Part shown: positions 1-8,145 of the stretch, piece by piece
How positions within the stretch are numbered: the stretch's first letter is position 1
Layout: each line of letters starts with the position of its first letter
NCBI RefSeq assembly: GCF_003353055.1
Contig: NZ_QKWJ01000062.1
Coordinates: 1 to 44,521 of the forward strand
Origin: Cupriavidus lacunae
GTDB taxonomy: Bacteria > Pseudomonadota > Gammaproteobacteria > Burkholderiales > Burkholderiaceae
Reading direction: 5' to 3'
Length of the DNA: 44,521 bases
Notes under the pieces: model-generated
Databases searched by the model: none
Told to the model about the DNA's origin: nothing
The model's input: only the letters and a program-made list of their open reading frames with translations
Program-made: the position numbers and the translations under genes

Positions 1-93
1 CGCTACGCTGCGCAGGGGATTCTCCCCGCGCAAAATCAGGGCAGCGCTGTTCCGCTGCATGTGAAGAAATGGATGCAGCTTAAACTCGGTTGA
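1..93 (+). CDS. C-terminal fragment of an unidentified protein
   Basis: An open frame runs in from the left edge and stops at TGA 91-93, giving 30 residues that end VKKWMQLKLG. There is no start in the window, so this is at best the tail of a gene beginning outside it. I do not recognise the family. A basic tail next to non-coding DNA would fit a transposase or a DNA-binding protein, but that is a guess. The frame could also be open by chance. Confidence 0.3.
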   Translation, partial: RYAAQGILPAQNQGSAVPLHVKKWMQLKLG

Positions 94-415
94 AATCTGT
101 CTTGACCGAGGGGTCCACTTTAGTCCGGCAAGGCCCTAAAGGGCCGCAAGCATCGCAGATTCGCAAGCTTTAACTCCCGCAGCGCACCTCTGCAGCAAAC
201 AAGAAAGCCCTCCGCCATTGTGAAGGGCTTTTCGTTTGCTGCGCTTTCCGCCATTGTGACCCGCATCTTGGTATTCAGAGGCAATGTCGTCACCGGCTTC
301 GAAGCCAGCGTGGCTTTGCGTTCGGTGCTCGGCGACGTCGATGCCGACTTAGCGCCAAGTTTTCCAGCTAGACATTGGCACTCACCTGCGCACAGCTAGT
401 CGACGGAGCCCTGAA
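94..415. other. Intergenic stretch, no convincing gene
   Basis: No supported coding frame lies here. It contains a long imperfect hairpin (192-242) and a 13-base direct repeat, tccgccattgtga, at 211-223 and 247-259; the first copy is in the hairpin loop. A short frame at about 256-402 has no recognisable protein character. The right end carries the ribosome binding site (ggag, 405-408) of the GGDEF gene. Confidence 0.5.
192..242. terminator. Long hairpin, probable bidirectional terminator
   Basis: GCAGCAAAC (192-200) pairs with GTTTGCTGC (234-242). Inside it, AAAGCCCT (204-211) pairs with AGGGCTTT (224-231). The right arm holds a short T run and the left arm an A run, so the structure could stop transcription in either direction. 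It lies between a gene tail that ends at 93 and the GGDEF gene. Confidence 0.5.
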
Positions 416-1088
416 ATGTCCTCCATCCGCCGAATCTTCGCATGCACGTCTTGGATAGCCTTACTTCCGCTGGTCAGCTCGGCGTCCGTAATCACTGCAA
501 TTTTTTGCTTCCAACGACGCTAGTGCTGGGGCTACCGCAACTCGCATCGCAGATAGATTGCCAAATCGACGCGAGCTGCGCGATAGGCTGGAACGGATGC
601 TGGCCAAGCGTGCGAAAGGGCATGGTTCAGCCTTGGCAGTGATGTATCTCGACCTCGACGGCTTCAAACCGGTGAACGACAAGTTCGGGCATTATGCCGG
701 CGACGAAGTCCTGGTAAGCGCTGCGAACCGATTGGCAAAGATGCTGCAGCGAGGCGAGTTGGCAGCACGCCTGGGAGGTGATGAATTCGCGGTTGTCGTG
801 GAAGACGCCTCGCCTGCCGCTTGCTCCGAGCTTGCCCGGCAGATTATCCACCAGATTTCCGAGCCTTATTTGCTGTCAACCGGCGGTACAGTACGCATCG
901 GCATCAGCATCGGGATTGCGCTCGCCGCCGACGGCGACTCATTCGAGCGGTTGATTAAGCGGTCCGACACGGCTCTGTATTCAGCAAAGGCAGCAGGAAA
1001 GGGAGCGTTTCGCTTCTTTGGTGGCATGGCCGAATCGGGACCAGCTATGCCCGAAGCGACCAGTTCTTCGTCTGGCACGTGCCAGTAG
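416..1088 (+). pseudogene. Membrane-anchored GGDEF diguanylate cyclase split by a one-base frameshift
   Basis: The ATG at 416, with ggag 7 bases upstream, opens a hydrophobic N-terminus (SWIALLPLVSSASVITAIF). It runs into a stop at about 521. From 492 a second frame encodes a GGDEF domain up to 1088: LPNRRELRDRL, YLDLDGFKPVNDKFGH, RLGGDEFAVV and ISIGIA. Removing one T from the T6 run at 501-506 joins the frames into one protein of about 223 residues: one membrane segment, a very short linker, then GGDEF. The active-site GGDEF and the DLDGFK metal/substrate region are intact, so the domain would make cyclic-di-GMP if translated. The usual HDxLTGLPNRR entry is degenerate (RIADRLPNRR). It could be a pseudogene, a sequencing error, or a slippage-controlled gene. 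Confidence 0.7.
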
Positions 1089-1322
1089 TCGAATCACCAC
1101 CGCGCGGCATCCACCCTGCCTGCAACTGCCGACGGCCCCAGGTCGCCGCGCGTTGCCATTATGCGCCCCGGAAAAACGCAGCGGCTCGGCCTCACGGCTA
1201 GCGGATTGTAGAAACGAGCGCCACAGCAAACATTCCGCGCAGCCGCGCCCGACGCCACAAGACTTCCGCGTTGGCTGACACGATTCTCTACTCGCCTGTC
1301 GAAGAAATGGCGCTGCAGGATA

Positions 1323-1652
1323 CTACTCTCCTCCATTGCCATTCGCAGGACGACGCTTTCGCGTGACCACGCGAGGCGTCGCAGACTCATTGTCTGGGGT
1401 CTTGTCTTGGGCGGTACGCGTCCCGGAGCCCGACGACTCACGCACCTGCCCCTGTAATTGAATCGTGGATATCGCGCTCTTGTAAATGGCCTGTGCGCCG
1501 CTGGGCGCGCTTAGTATCACTACGAACTGGTCGAACGACACGATTGACCCGCTCAGTCTGACGCCATTGACCAGGTACACCTCAACAGGCTTCCGCTCCT
1601 TGCGCGCTCTGCTGAGAAAGTCATTTTGCGGAGAGGATTGCTCAGGCTGCAT
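1323..1652 (-). CDS. Hfq-like RNA chaperone paralogue with C-terminal tail
   Basis: The 109-residue product matches the Sm fold of Hfq. It has N-terminal NDFLSRARKER, the Sm1 stretch VYLVNGVRLSGSIVSFDQF with the distal/proximal-face residues of the FDQF motif, and the Sm2 stretch YKSAISTI. The family Sm2 motif is YKHA: the lysine is kept (K58) but the histidine is a serine (S59). The rim patch RKER (17-20) is kept. After residue 65 comes a polar, basic, probably disordered tail ending RKRRPANGNGGE. The start at 1652 places the domain at the N-terminus as in Hfq; a longer frame upstream adds no Hfq-like sequence. It probably forms a ring that pairs sRNAs with mRNAs. The canonical hfq, normally beside hflX, is not in this window. 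The ribosome binding site is weak. Confidence 0.85.
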   Translation of the reverse strand: MQPEQSSPQNDFLSRARKERKPVEVYLVNGVRLSGSIVSFDQFVVILSAPSGAQAIYKSAISTIQLQGQVRESSGSGTRTAQDKTPDNESATPRVVTRKRRPANGNGGE

Positions 1653-2137
1653 AAATGTCTCGACAGACGCAGTCGCTTGCCCCACCCGCCTTTCACTGCT
1701 CGGCTTCCCTGCGGGCCAAACAGGACGACGTGCAAAGCTAGTTATTAGACGGGGGGAGAGGCTTTCGCCTCGGCCGCTGCGCCTCACTACCGGCGTCTCG
1801 ACCGCGACGAAGAGAGTCCCCCAGGTTGGAAAAATATAGATGCGCTTCCAGATTGCAAAGAACTTTCTTGCTCCGAGTTCCGTCAAGCAGAGCGACTTAC
1901 AATCACTTACAAAATGCGACACCCTGCAGTGATAGCCTTATCGAACTAATAGCTGCAGCGTTCAAGAGCAAGAAGCGGCGACACAGGAGCGTGCCAATTC
2001 TGAAGCAGGTGGAGAACAGCACCGGCTCGCTGGCACCCCATTGGCTGAGCTCAACGGACCGTAGCAGCTGCAAACTTAGTGACTCAAATTGCTGCGCTCC
2101 CGTCTTCAGCTCGCACGTAACACGGGGAGATGCTGCG
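1653..2137. other. Divergent intergenic region between the Hfq-like and GNAT genes
   Basis: No supported gene. The long plus frame upstream of 2138 has no protein-like character. It should hold the promoters of both flanking genes. A tandem ten-base repeat, acttacaatc/acttacaaaa (1895-1914), reads TTGTAAGT twice on the minus strand, one helical turn apart, and could be an operator for the Hfq-like gene. No promoter can be assigned firmly. Confidence 0.4.
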
Positions 2138-2557
2138 ATGGTAATGAGCGTGCAGGTTCGGGCAGCAAAGGCGGCTGATTGGCCTTCAATCGTTGATATT
2201 TTAGATAGCTGTGGCTTGCCAACTGATTTCGTCGGCGATTCATCACACTTCTTTCAAGTCGCGGTATTGGGCGAGCAGGTGGTAGGATGTGCTTGTACAG
2301 AGCAATACGACGAAACCGTTGTTGTGCGGTCTGTGGCCGTGACTCCTGAACATCATGGCCAACACATCACCACCCACCTTGTTGGCACTGCTCTAACGCG
2401 AGCCCGAGCGGAAGGCTGTACAAAGGCTGTGCTTATCGCTGCAGGGGGCGATGATTTCTCACCCCCTGAGCTCGAATTGCCCGAAGAGGTAAGTCTGTCT
2501 GCTGATTTCGTGCGGAGGTTTGGTTTTAATCGACGCTCGAAGCATCCCGTCGACTAG
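2138..2557 (+). CDS. GNAT-family N-acetyltransferase
   Basis: The 139-residue product has the GNAT fold order: beta1 VQVRAAKAADWPSIVDIL, central VAVLGEQVVGCACTEQY, beta4 VVRSVAVTPEHHGQHI leading into the acetyl-CoA loop, and the C-terminal FVRRFGF. The layout resembles the ArsN-type acetyltransferases of arsenic loci, but no ars genes are nearby and the substrate is unknown. The acetyl-CoA loop is HHGQHITTH rather than the usual R/QxxGxG/A, which may weaken cofactor binding. The start at 2138 follows ggggaga with 7 bases spacing and agrees with the domain boundary. The convergent H-NS-like gene ends 37 bases downstream. Confidence 0.8.
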   Translation: MVMSVQVRAAKAADWPSIVDILDSCGLPTDFVGDSSHFFQVAVLGEQVVGCACTEQYDETVVVRSVAVTPEHHGQHITTHLVGTALTRARAEGCTKAVLIAAGGDDFSPPELELPEEVSLSADFVRRFGFNRRSKHPVD

Positions 2558-2594
2558 CCCCCAAATTCCTCCGCACGCGGCCGTACACTCCCAC

Positions 2595-2918
2595 TCAGGC
2601 TTCTGGAATCAAAAATTTCGTCCGATTCTTGCCGAGCCACGCCGGCGCGCGCCCGCGTCCCGACCAAGTCGCACCAGTCTTCGGGTCCAAGTATTTTGGC
2701 GGCAGTTCGGACTTTGCTTTCGTCGCAGCCTTGGCCTTGCCATCGCCAGCAGGACGGCCACGGCGGCGCTTCGCGGCAATGTCGTCCACGGTGAGCTCAT
2801 ACTCAGCCATCAGGCCTTGAATTTTCTCGATGACGCCAGCGATTTCTGTCGCGCGAACCTCGGCCAATTGGGCTTCGAGCGCTTCCTTCTCTGCAATCAG
2901 TTGTTTGTATGTGGCCAT
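2595..2918 (-). CDS. H-NS family nucleoid-associated protein
   Basis: The 107-residue product has an N-terminal oligomerisation coiled coil (LIAEKEALEAQLAEVRATE), a basic linker (KRRRGRPAGDGKAKAATKAK) and the C-terminal H-NS DNA-binding signature KYLDPKTGATWSGRGRAPAWL. Family proteins bind AT-rich, often foreign, DNA and silence it. The length is typical for betaproteobacterial stand-alone H-NS-like proteins. ATG 2918 is preceded on the minus strand by AAAGGA about 9 bases upstream. Its place in the accessory region suggests it came with that DNA and may silence it. Which genes it controls cannot be told from sequence. Confidence 0.9.
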   Translation of the reverse strand: MATYKQLIAEKEALEAQLAEVRATEIAGVIEKIQGLMAEYELTVDDIAAKRRRGRPAGDGKAKAATKAKSELPPKYLDPKTGATWSGRGRAPAWLGKNRTKFLIPEA

Positions 2919-3103
2919 TTAAAATATCCTTTTCTTTGTTGGTGACTCATATCGTACAGCACTCTTCTGAGTTTTCACTGACTTTGCGAGTCGAACCTAT
3001 CCGTGAGAGATTAGGTAGCTGCTGAATTATCCCTTTGTGAGTGCTATCCTTCCGGCCCCTTCCTCGCAATCAGGAAGGGATAGACAGCCAAAGGAAGGAA
3101 TCA

Positions 3104-3847
3104 ATGCATCTTGTTTCACGGCTGGCCGCAGCCGCCGCCATTTGCCTTAGCTTCACCGCCCCGGTTCAAGCAGCAACGGACTTTGACCGTTGCCCGCAGT
3201 TCTTTGCACAAGGGGCTATCCCGCAGGTCCGAAGCCAAAACCTTAAGCCGCGCGCCCTGTGTTTTGATTCGTTTGCCGTATTGCATTCCGGCACGACGAA
3301 GACACCAGTCTATGTCGCCGAGCGACTGAATGCAGAGCAAGTCGCTGACGCGCAGGATGAAGAACGGACAAACCGCTTCTTCGCTGATGCTCGACTACCC
3401 CGGGCAGAACGCGCTGAGCTCGATGACTACAAGAGCTCCGGCTATGACCGAGGCCACATGGCGCCCGCTGGAGATATGCCGAATGCCACGGCCATGGCGC
3501 AGAGCTTCTCGCTGGCCAATATGGTGCCCCAGGCCCCACAGAATAATAGGAAGAGCTGGGCAGGCATCGAGAAATCAACGCGCAAATACGTTCGGCGCGC
3601 CAAGGGGGATGTGTACGTCATCACCGGGCCGGTGTTCGGGGCTGCCGCTCCAACCACCATCGGACCGGACCAAGTGTGGGTGCCGCAATACCTGTTCAAG
3701 CTTGTGTATGACTCGACAACCCATCGCGCTTGGGCGCATTGGATTGAGAATTCAGATTCAGCGCACGCTGGACAGCCCATTACGTATCGTGAGCTTGTCA
3801 AACGAACTGGCGTGGACTTTCTTCCCAGTGTCCCAATAGCGGAATGA
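3104..3847 (+). CDS. Secreted DNA/RNA non-specific endonuclease (NUC family)
   Basis: The 247-residue product starts with a clear signal peptide (MHLVSRLAAAAAICLSFTAPVQA), so it should leave the cytoplasm. The mature part has the beta-beta-alpha-metal nuclease core: GYDRGHMAPAGDM, whose DRGH carries the catalytic histidine, followed by SLANMVPQAPQNNRKSW, which carries the metal-binding asparagine region. Downstream VYVITGPVF is also typical. The start at 3104 follows AAGGAAGGA with 5 bases spacing; the longer frame would bury the signal peptide. Family members such as Serratia nuclease and NucA cut DNA and RNA without sequence preference. No immunity gene is visible next to it, consistent with export. 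A hairpin follows 60 bases downstream. Confidence 0.92.
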   Translation: MHLVSRLAAAAAICLSFTAPVQAATDFDRCPQFFAQGAIPQVRSQNLKPRALCFDSFAVLHSGTTKTPVYVAERLNAEQVADAQDEERTNRFFADARLPRAERAELDDYKSSGYDRGHMAPAGDMPNATAMAQSFSLANMVPQAPQNNRKSWAGIEKSTRKYVRRAKGDVYVITGPVFGAAAPTTIGPDQVWVPQYLFKLVYDSTTHRAWAHWIENSDSAHAGQPITYRELVKRTGVDFLPSVPIAE

Positions 3848-3907
3848 CGCTCAGCTAAGACATGCTGACGTTTAATTGTCATCGTCAAGCCTTGCACAGC
3901 TGACACC

Positions 3908-3927
3908 GGCGGGCCCTCCGGCCCGCC
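3908..3927 (+). terminator. GC-rich hairpin after the nuclease gene
   Basis: GGCGGGCC (3908-3915) and GGCCCGCC (3920-3927) form a perfect eight-base-pair stem with a CTCC loop. It is followed by a modest T-containing stretch (atctttct). It lies 60 bases after the nuclease stop and is a plausible terminator, though the T run is weak. Confidence 0.45.
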
Positions 3928-4065
3928 TAGCAATCTTTCTCCAAGCACTTGTTCCCCTGTAGCGAAGCCGCGATTGCGCAAGCGTGCGGCAGCGGTTAGG
4001 GTGTGTGCATCGCCGCACCGCAACAAAGGCGGGCGCGCGCAACATGAAGTGAGGGAGGAAGCACC

Positions 4066-4440
4066 GTGACAACAGCATGCGCCAGGAGCAAGACGGAAGC
4101 GCTGCGCCTTCTTGACACCAGGGGGATAACCGCGCTGGATTTGGACTACGAGTCAGGGTGGCAGGACGCTATCGAGCTCGGCCGGCGGGGGCAGAAGACA
4201 GGGATACGCGTCGAGTATCGCAGCCACGAGAATATTGCCGTCAAGTCGGTGGCGGCATTGGTTGCGGGCTTGTCGCGACCAAAGATAACGTTCCGTCAGC
4301 GCAATCTGTACTGTCAGTTCGAACTAAGTGCATTGTCGGCAGGTGAACTGGAGCTGTTGGAGGCAAAGGCGGCCAAGGTTGGGGACTACATCCTGGCAGG
4401 GCACTTGATGAGAGAGGTGGATGCAGAGTGGGCAGACTAA
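4066..4440 (+). CDS. Hypothetical protein, 124 residues
   Basis: The GTG start at 4066 follows a strong ribosome binding site (gagggaggaag). The product is soluble, mixed alpha/beta and has no membrane segment or signal peptide. Its C-terminal half is helical (LSALSAGELELLEAKAAKVGDYILAGHLM). I do not recognise a family. It stands alone, 218 bases after the nuclease gene and tail to tail with the DUF2339 gene. The good ribosome binding site and protein-like composition are the reasons to call it real. Confidence 0.6.
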   Translation: MTTACARSKTEALRLLDTRGITALDLDYESGWQDAIELGRRGQKTGIRVEYRSHENIAVKSVAALVAGLSRPKITFRQRNLYCQFELSALSAGELELLEAKAAKVGDYILAGHLMREVDAEWAD

Positions 4441-4615
4441 CCCGTCGTCTGAGGCCCGCCTCCCCCTAGCACTGCACACGGTTCCACCCCGACTGGAGGT
4501 AACCCCCAACTGTGCGCCGAAGCTGATGTGGCAACGCCCGCCGGTGAGCCACCAACCCCATTTCGGAACGGGTAGCGAGAGTCGGGGTTATTCAGGTTAC
4601 CCGTAACGGTCGTGG

Positions 4616-7081
4616 CTACTCTTCAGGCGGTCGTGGGGACAGGTAGCCCAACCCAATAAAGGCTACGCCGGTCACCAGAAACACGAGAACTTTGGACACC
4701 AGCGAGAAAGTCGACAGGTCAAGAAACAGCATCTTGCCAATCAGAAGCACGATTGCGGTACCCCCTGCAGACCACAGACCTCGATTCCGAGCCTTAGTGG
4801 CATACACGACAGTAGCAATACCGCCAGCCGCCCAAAGTATGGAAACCCAAGGCTGCATCGCCCTTTCCAGCAACAGCCAGATAGCCCCCTTATCCAACTG
4901 ATACGCGAGACCAATTAGCTGCAGCGCGGTTCCGATAAGTAGCGCGCCGCTCAGTCCATACACGCCGGCCCGGAAAGCCGCACCCCACTTGCTGCCAACG
5001 TTGCGAGCAACCAGAAGCAGCATCGCAACCGATAGCCATTTCAGCAATTCAGCTACGCCATTGAACTGGCCGACCATTGTCGACAGCAGTAGCAAACAGC
5101 CGGAAAAAATCCCTGCCTCATCAGCCCGATAGTCGGTGCCTTGCCTCTTGGTCAAGGCGCAGGCGCATACGGCCCAGCCCGCCCAGAGCAGGCCGATGGC
5201 GGTGACTTGCAGACTGAGCGACATGGAGAACAGGCGCACCACTCGCAGCAATTCGACCGACGCCACTACCGGCAACAAAAGGGATGCCGGCCCTCTGAGC
5301 AATGCAGCCTTCGGCTCGGTCTTTGATACCACCCCCAAGGTAGTCGATACGAGGTACGCACTAGCAGCCAAACATGCGACCAGAACCAACTCCCGCCTTG
5401 CCAAGAATGCAGGCGCGTCTTTCGGTAGCTCGGACACCCACAGGTTAAACCCCGCCACCACCACCCAGAGAGCGCTCCAGCGAAGCTCATTCCAGTTCAG
5501 CTGACGCCCAATCGCAGTACTTACCAAGGCCCACCCGAGGAACCACCAGGTGGGGTGCACCGGCTGATGAACCAAATCTCCGAGCGAGGCATAGCATAGC
5601 AACAGCGGCGCAAATACCACGTAGGCTTTGGCTCGAACCAGAGAGCCCTTTGCAAAGAAGCCTGCGAGCAGAGCAACTATCCCAGCCAGCGCCAAAGGCA
5701 ACCGATTAACTTCCGTCATAGTAATGAAGCTCGCCAAAGACGCCAGGGCCCAGTAGACAAAGGCTACTCGCTCTGCCCAGATGTTCTCTGTGGACCAAGC
5801 AAGCATGACCAATGCCATTGCGGAAACCGACAGCGCCAATGCCCGGGTTGCGCCTTCCAACCCGATACCGATGCTGACAAGACCAAGTACAGCGGCAATG
5901 ACCAGTAGCCAAGTTCGCATCTGGCGGCCTCGGGCAAACCACCAGGTAACAAGGTAGACCACGACAACAGGAATCAAGGTCACCGCACAAAATGACCTCG
6001 AGAAGCCTGCTTTTTGATGCAAAAAAATGTCCATGGCTACAGGCGCAAATGTCAGCAGGCCAACAATTGAAGCCAGCTGAGGAAGCGGCCGCGCCCTTCG
6101 AGCTGCCGCCCAATACAGCCCCGTTGCACTGTAGACGGTAATGAGCGAAAGCAAGCCGCCTGCGGCGGCAATACTTGAGTCGCTCTGAAGAGTCCAGGCG
6201 CTCCCCAGCAAGAGAGCAACCCCACCTAGCGAAGCGCTGGCCAAGGAGGGCATATCAAGTCTCAACGCTGCTCCCAGGCTTAGCAGGCTGACACCAAGAG
6301 TGTAAAGTGCCAGACCGTCAAATGAGCCTCCAGCTGAGGCAATCACTGGGGTCAGCAATCCGCCCGCGAGTCCCATGAACGCGAAGAGTCCCTCTCTTCG
6401 CCATATCGCCCATCCAAACGCTGCTATTGAAACGACGCCTAGCAAAGTAAAGGCTGTAGCAGTAGAGACCAGCTCGTAGCCTTGATAGGCCCAGAGCACG
6501 CACACATACTGAACAGCCAGTGCACCACCTTGAAGGATGGAAGCCATCGCACTTCGCTCGTCGGCAAAGCGCAACGTTCCCAAGAAAACGGCAAGACCGG
6601 CCATCGCGACCAGAACGATGCGCACTGCCGGCGGGAGAACGTTGTTGGCAGCAAGCCAGGAGAACAGAAACCCGACGCTTACCAACACCAGTAAAACGCC
6701 AAGAAACGCAAATGGGTTGCGCTTCACAAGGTTGGCGACAGAGTTTGTGACCTGGCTAAAGGCGGATGGCTCGGCGGGTACGGAGAGAGTGGGTACCGGT
6801 CGCTCGACTACGGGCACTGGGGGAGTTGGCCGCGCGGGTCTCATGTCCTCGGTTGGTGACGTGTACTTCGCGGCTTCTGGGGCCAGCGAGTCAAGAACGG
6901 TAACCGGGCCACCCACTTCCGCGTCGGAAGCAGTGGGCTTGCCCTCCCTCATAAGCTGCTTAGCCTCTGCTTCCAGCCCCTTGATACGCCTTTCTAGCTC
7001 GGAGATGCGCTTCAAGGCATGGTTCGCAGCGTACAGGCCGCCCCCTGCGAGGATTAAGGCAAGAATGTCCACCGAAGTCAT
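4616..7081 (-). CDS. DUF2339 family multi-pass membrane protein
   Basis: The 821-residue product begins with a membrane segment (ILALILAGGGLYAANHAL), then a coiled coil (ISELERRIKGLEAEAKQLM), then a proline-rich linker to about residue 120. More than twenty hydrophobic segments fill the rest. This layout and the conserved GGLLTPVIAS stretch are those of DUF2339. The family function is not established; envelope or transport roles have been suggested. ATG 7081 is preceded on the minus strand by GGAAGGG. It is monocistronic. Upstream lies a perfect ten-base inverted repeat (7119-7160) that could be an operator. Confidence 0.85.
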   Translation of the reverse strand: MTSVDILALILAGGGLYAANHALKRISELERRIKGLEAEAKQLMREGKPTASDAEVGGPVTVLDSLAPEAAKYTSPTEDMRPARPTPPVPVVERPVPTLSVPAEPSAFSQVTNSVANLVKRNPFAFLGVLLVLVSVGFLFSWLAANNVLPPAVRIVLVAMAGLAVFLGTLRFADERSAMASILQGGALAVQYVCVLWAYQGYELVSTATAFTLLGVVSIAAFGWAIWRREGLFAFMGLAGGLLTPVIASAGGSFDGLALYTLGVSLLSLGAALRLDMPSLASASLGGVALLLGSAWTLQSDSSIAAAGGLLSLITVYSATGLYWAAARRARPLPQLASIVGLLTFAPVAMDIFLHQKAGFSRSFCAVTLIPVVVVYLVTWWFARGRQMRTWLLVIAAVLGLVSIGIGLEGATRALALSVSAMALVMLAWSTENIWAERVAFVYWALASLASFITMTEVNRLPLALAGIVALLAGFFAKGSLVRAKAYVVFAPLLLCYASLGDLVHQPVHPTWWFLGWALVSTAIGRQLNWNELRWSALWVVVAGFNLWVSELPKDAPAFLARRELVLVACLAASAYLVSTTLGVVSKTEPKAALLRGPASLLLPVVASVELLRVVRLFSMSLSLQVTAIGLLWAGWAVCACALTKRQGTDYRADEAGIFSGCLLLLSTMVGQFNGVAELLKWLSVAMLLLVARNVGSKWGAAFRAGVYGLSGALLIGTALQLIGLAYQLDKGAIWLLLERAMQPWVSILWAAGGIATVVYATKARNRGLWSAGGTAIVLLIGKMLFLDLSTFSLVSKVLVFLVTGVAFIGLGYLSPRPPEE

Positions 7082-7118
7082 AGGCCCTTCCTTTCGGAGT
7101 TGATGTGCCTAGTATCTG

Positions 7119-7160
7119 ATTGGCCGTTAGTTTTGATGTTTTCGCTTTTGAACGGCCAAT
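7119..7160. promoter_or_regulatory. Perfect 10-base inverted repeat upstream of the DUF2339 gene
   Basis: ATTGGCCGTT (7119-7128) and AACGGCCAAT (7151-7160) are exact reverse complements. Their centres are 32 bases apart, about three helical turns. The right edge is 38 bases upstream of the DUF2339 start, where a promoter is expected. The wide spacing and AT-rich middle suit a dimeric regulator or looped operator better than a terminator. The rest of 7161-7383 shows nothing I can identify. Confidence 0.4.
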
Positions 7161-7383
7161 TCCTGAAAATCAATGGGTTAGGCCTCTGAGGCCGACAATT
7201 TCGCCGGCAGGAACGTCAGCAGCATCTGGATGATAGGCCTCCACCATTGTGCTCAAAATAGCACCTCGAAATCACAGCCAGAAGCGTAAATGGTTGTCGT
7301 GACCATGTTGGGTCGGGTCGCGGCGGCTAGGGGGCGCTGGTCGGCTCAGCGAGGGCTCGCCAGGTTTCTACGGGCCCTTTCCT

Positions 7384-7419
7384 TTGGCCAAGGCTCGGCT
7401 ACACTGTATATTCATACAG
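7384..7419 (+). promoter_or_regulatory. LexA-regulated promoter (SOS box over the -10)
   Basis: CTGTATATTCATACAG (7404-7419) is a perfect CTGT-N8-ACAG LexA box of the enterobacterial/betaproteobacterial type, with an AT-rich centre. It overlaps a promoter: -35 TTGGCC (7384-7389), 17 bases, -10 TATATT (7407-7412). LexA bound here would block RNA polymerase directly. The box ends 16 bases before the ATG of the zinc-ribbon gene at 7436. Known LexA consensus supports the site; binding is inferred. Confidence 0.75.
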
Positions 7420-7435
7420 TATCTGTAAACAGGCC

Positions 7436-7684
7436 ATGCTTCCAGAACCTGCGAATTGCCCGTTGTGCGGCGCGGCCGCCGAACGGATACGGTCGTCCCC
7501 GCTACGCGGGTTCAAATACACCTGCCCGTCGTGTGGCTCGTTCGCCATCGAGTCTGCGGCGCTGGCTTGCCTGCTTGCCCCTGCTTCGACACGGCAAGAC
7601 GTGGTGCGAATGCGGGCGTATGGACATCTGCCGCTCATCCAGCGCGATAAGCAGGGTGTGCGGGTAGGCCCTAGCCGGGTATAG
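7436..7684 (+). CDS. Small zinc-ribbon protein, probably SOS-induced
   Basis: The 82-residue product has two CPxC knuckles near the N-terminus (CPLC at 8-11 and CPSC at 30-33), a classic four-cysteine zinc ribbon. The rest is a short basic, helical tail. There is no membrane segment. I do not recognise a named family. The ATG at 7436 has only a weak ribosome binding site (agg). A perfect LexA box sits over the promoter, so transcription is expected to rise after DNA damage. No polymerase or umuD-like gene follows, so its role in the SOS response is unknown. Confidence 0.65.
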   Translation: MLPEPANCPLCGAAAERIRSSPLRGFKYTCPSCGSFAIESAALACLLAPASTRQDVVRMRAYGHLPLIQRDKQGVRVGPSRV

Positions 7685-7796
7685 GGCATGCGCGCCCTCG
7701 TGCCATGTCGTGCAGTCGCACTAAGGAGAGTCGTCGGCACTCAGTTGCCCACGGCGGCCCGACCAGCCGAGGCAGCGCCGATTGAGGAATCGAATC

Positions 7797-8099
7797 ATGG
7801 GTAACAGCCACAGGGCTTCGAAGTGCCATCTCCGAGGAGACAGCCTCAACGAGCCCCCAGTGCTTGGGGCTAACGGCATCCTCGCCCGTATCCCGGGACA
7901 GTACGTTTCGGCCGCTCTGGGCCTCCTGCCACCTGCGGCATCAACGCTGGCGCGCCATCAAGAGATTGAAATGGATGCAGGACCTGCAGGAAGAGTTCGC
8001 TTCTTCGCAGAGAAAATGCGAGCCCGGCACCACCGGCACTCCCACTACTTCTGGTCGGTGTACCGTGCGGAGCCGGTGAGCGTTGAGAATCCGCTCTGA
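7797..8099 (+). pseudogene. Uncertain or decayed small ORF
   Basis: A frame from ATG 7797, with gagga upstream, encodes 100 residues without recognisable features. An overlapping frame, open from 7786 to 8079, looks more protein-like (RWRAIKRLKWMQDLQEEF after a cysteine-containing stretch) but has no good start codon. That frame has a weak look of a small zinc-finger protein that has lost cysteines. I cannot decide whether either frame is translated. The stretch 8100-8145 shows nothing. Confidence 0.2.
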
Positions 8100-8145
8100 T
8101 GCGTTTTGCGCGGGGTCGCTGCTGCCTACGCTCTCGTTCCTCTAA

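Noticed and set aside
7423..7432. Second LexA-like motif CTGTAAACAG
   Set aside because: The half-sites are only two bases apart; LexA needs eight. It is at most a chance echo of the real box.
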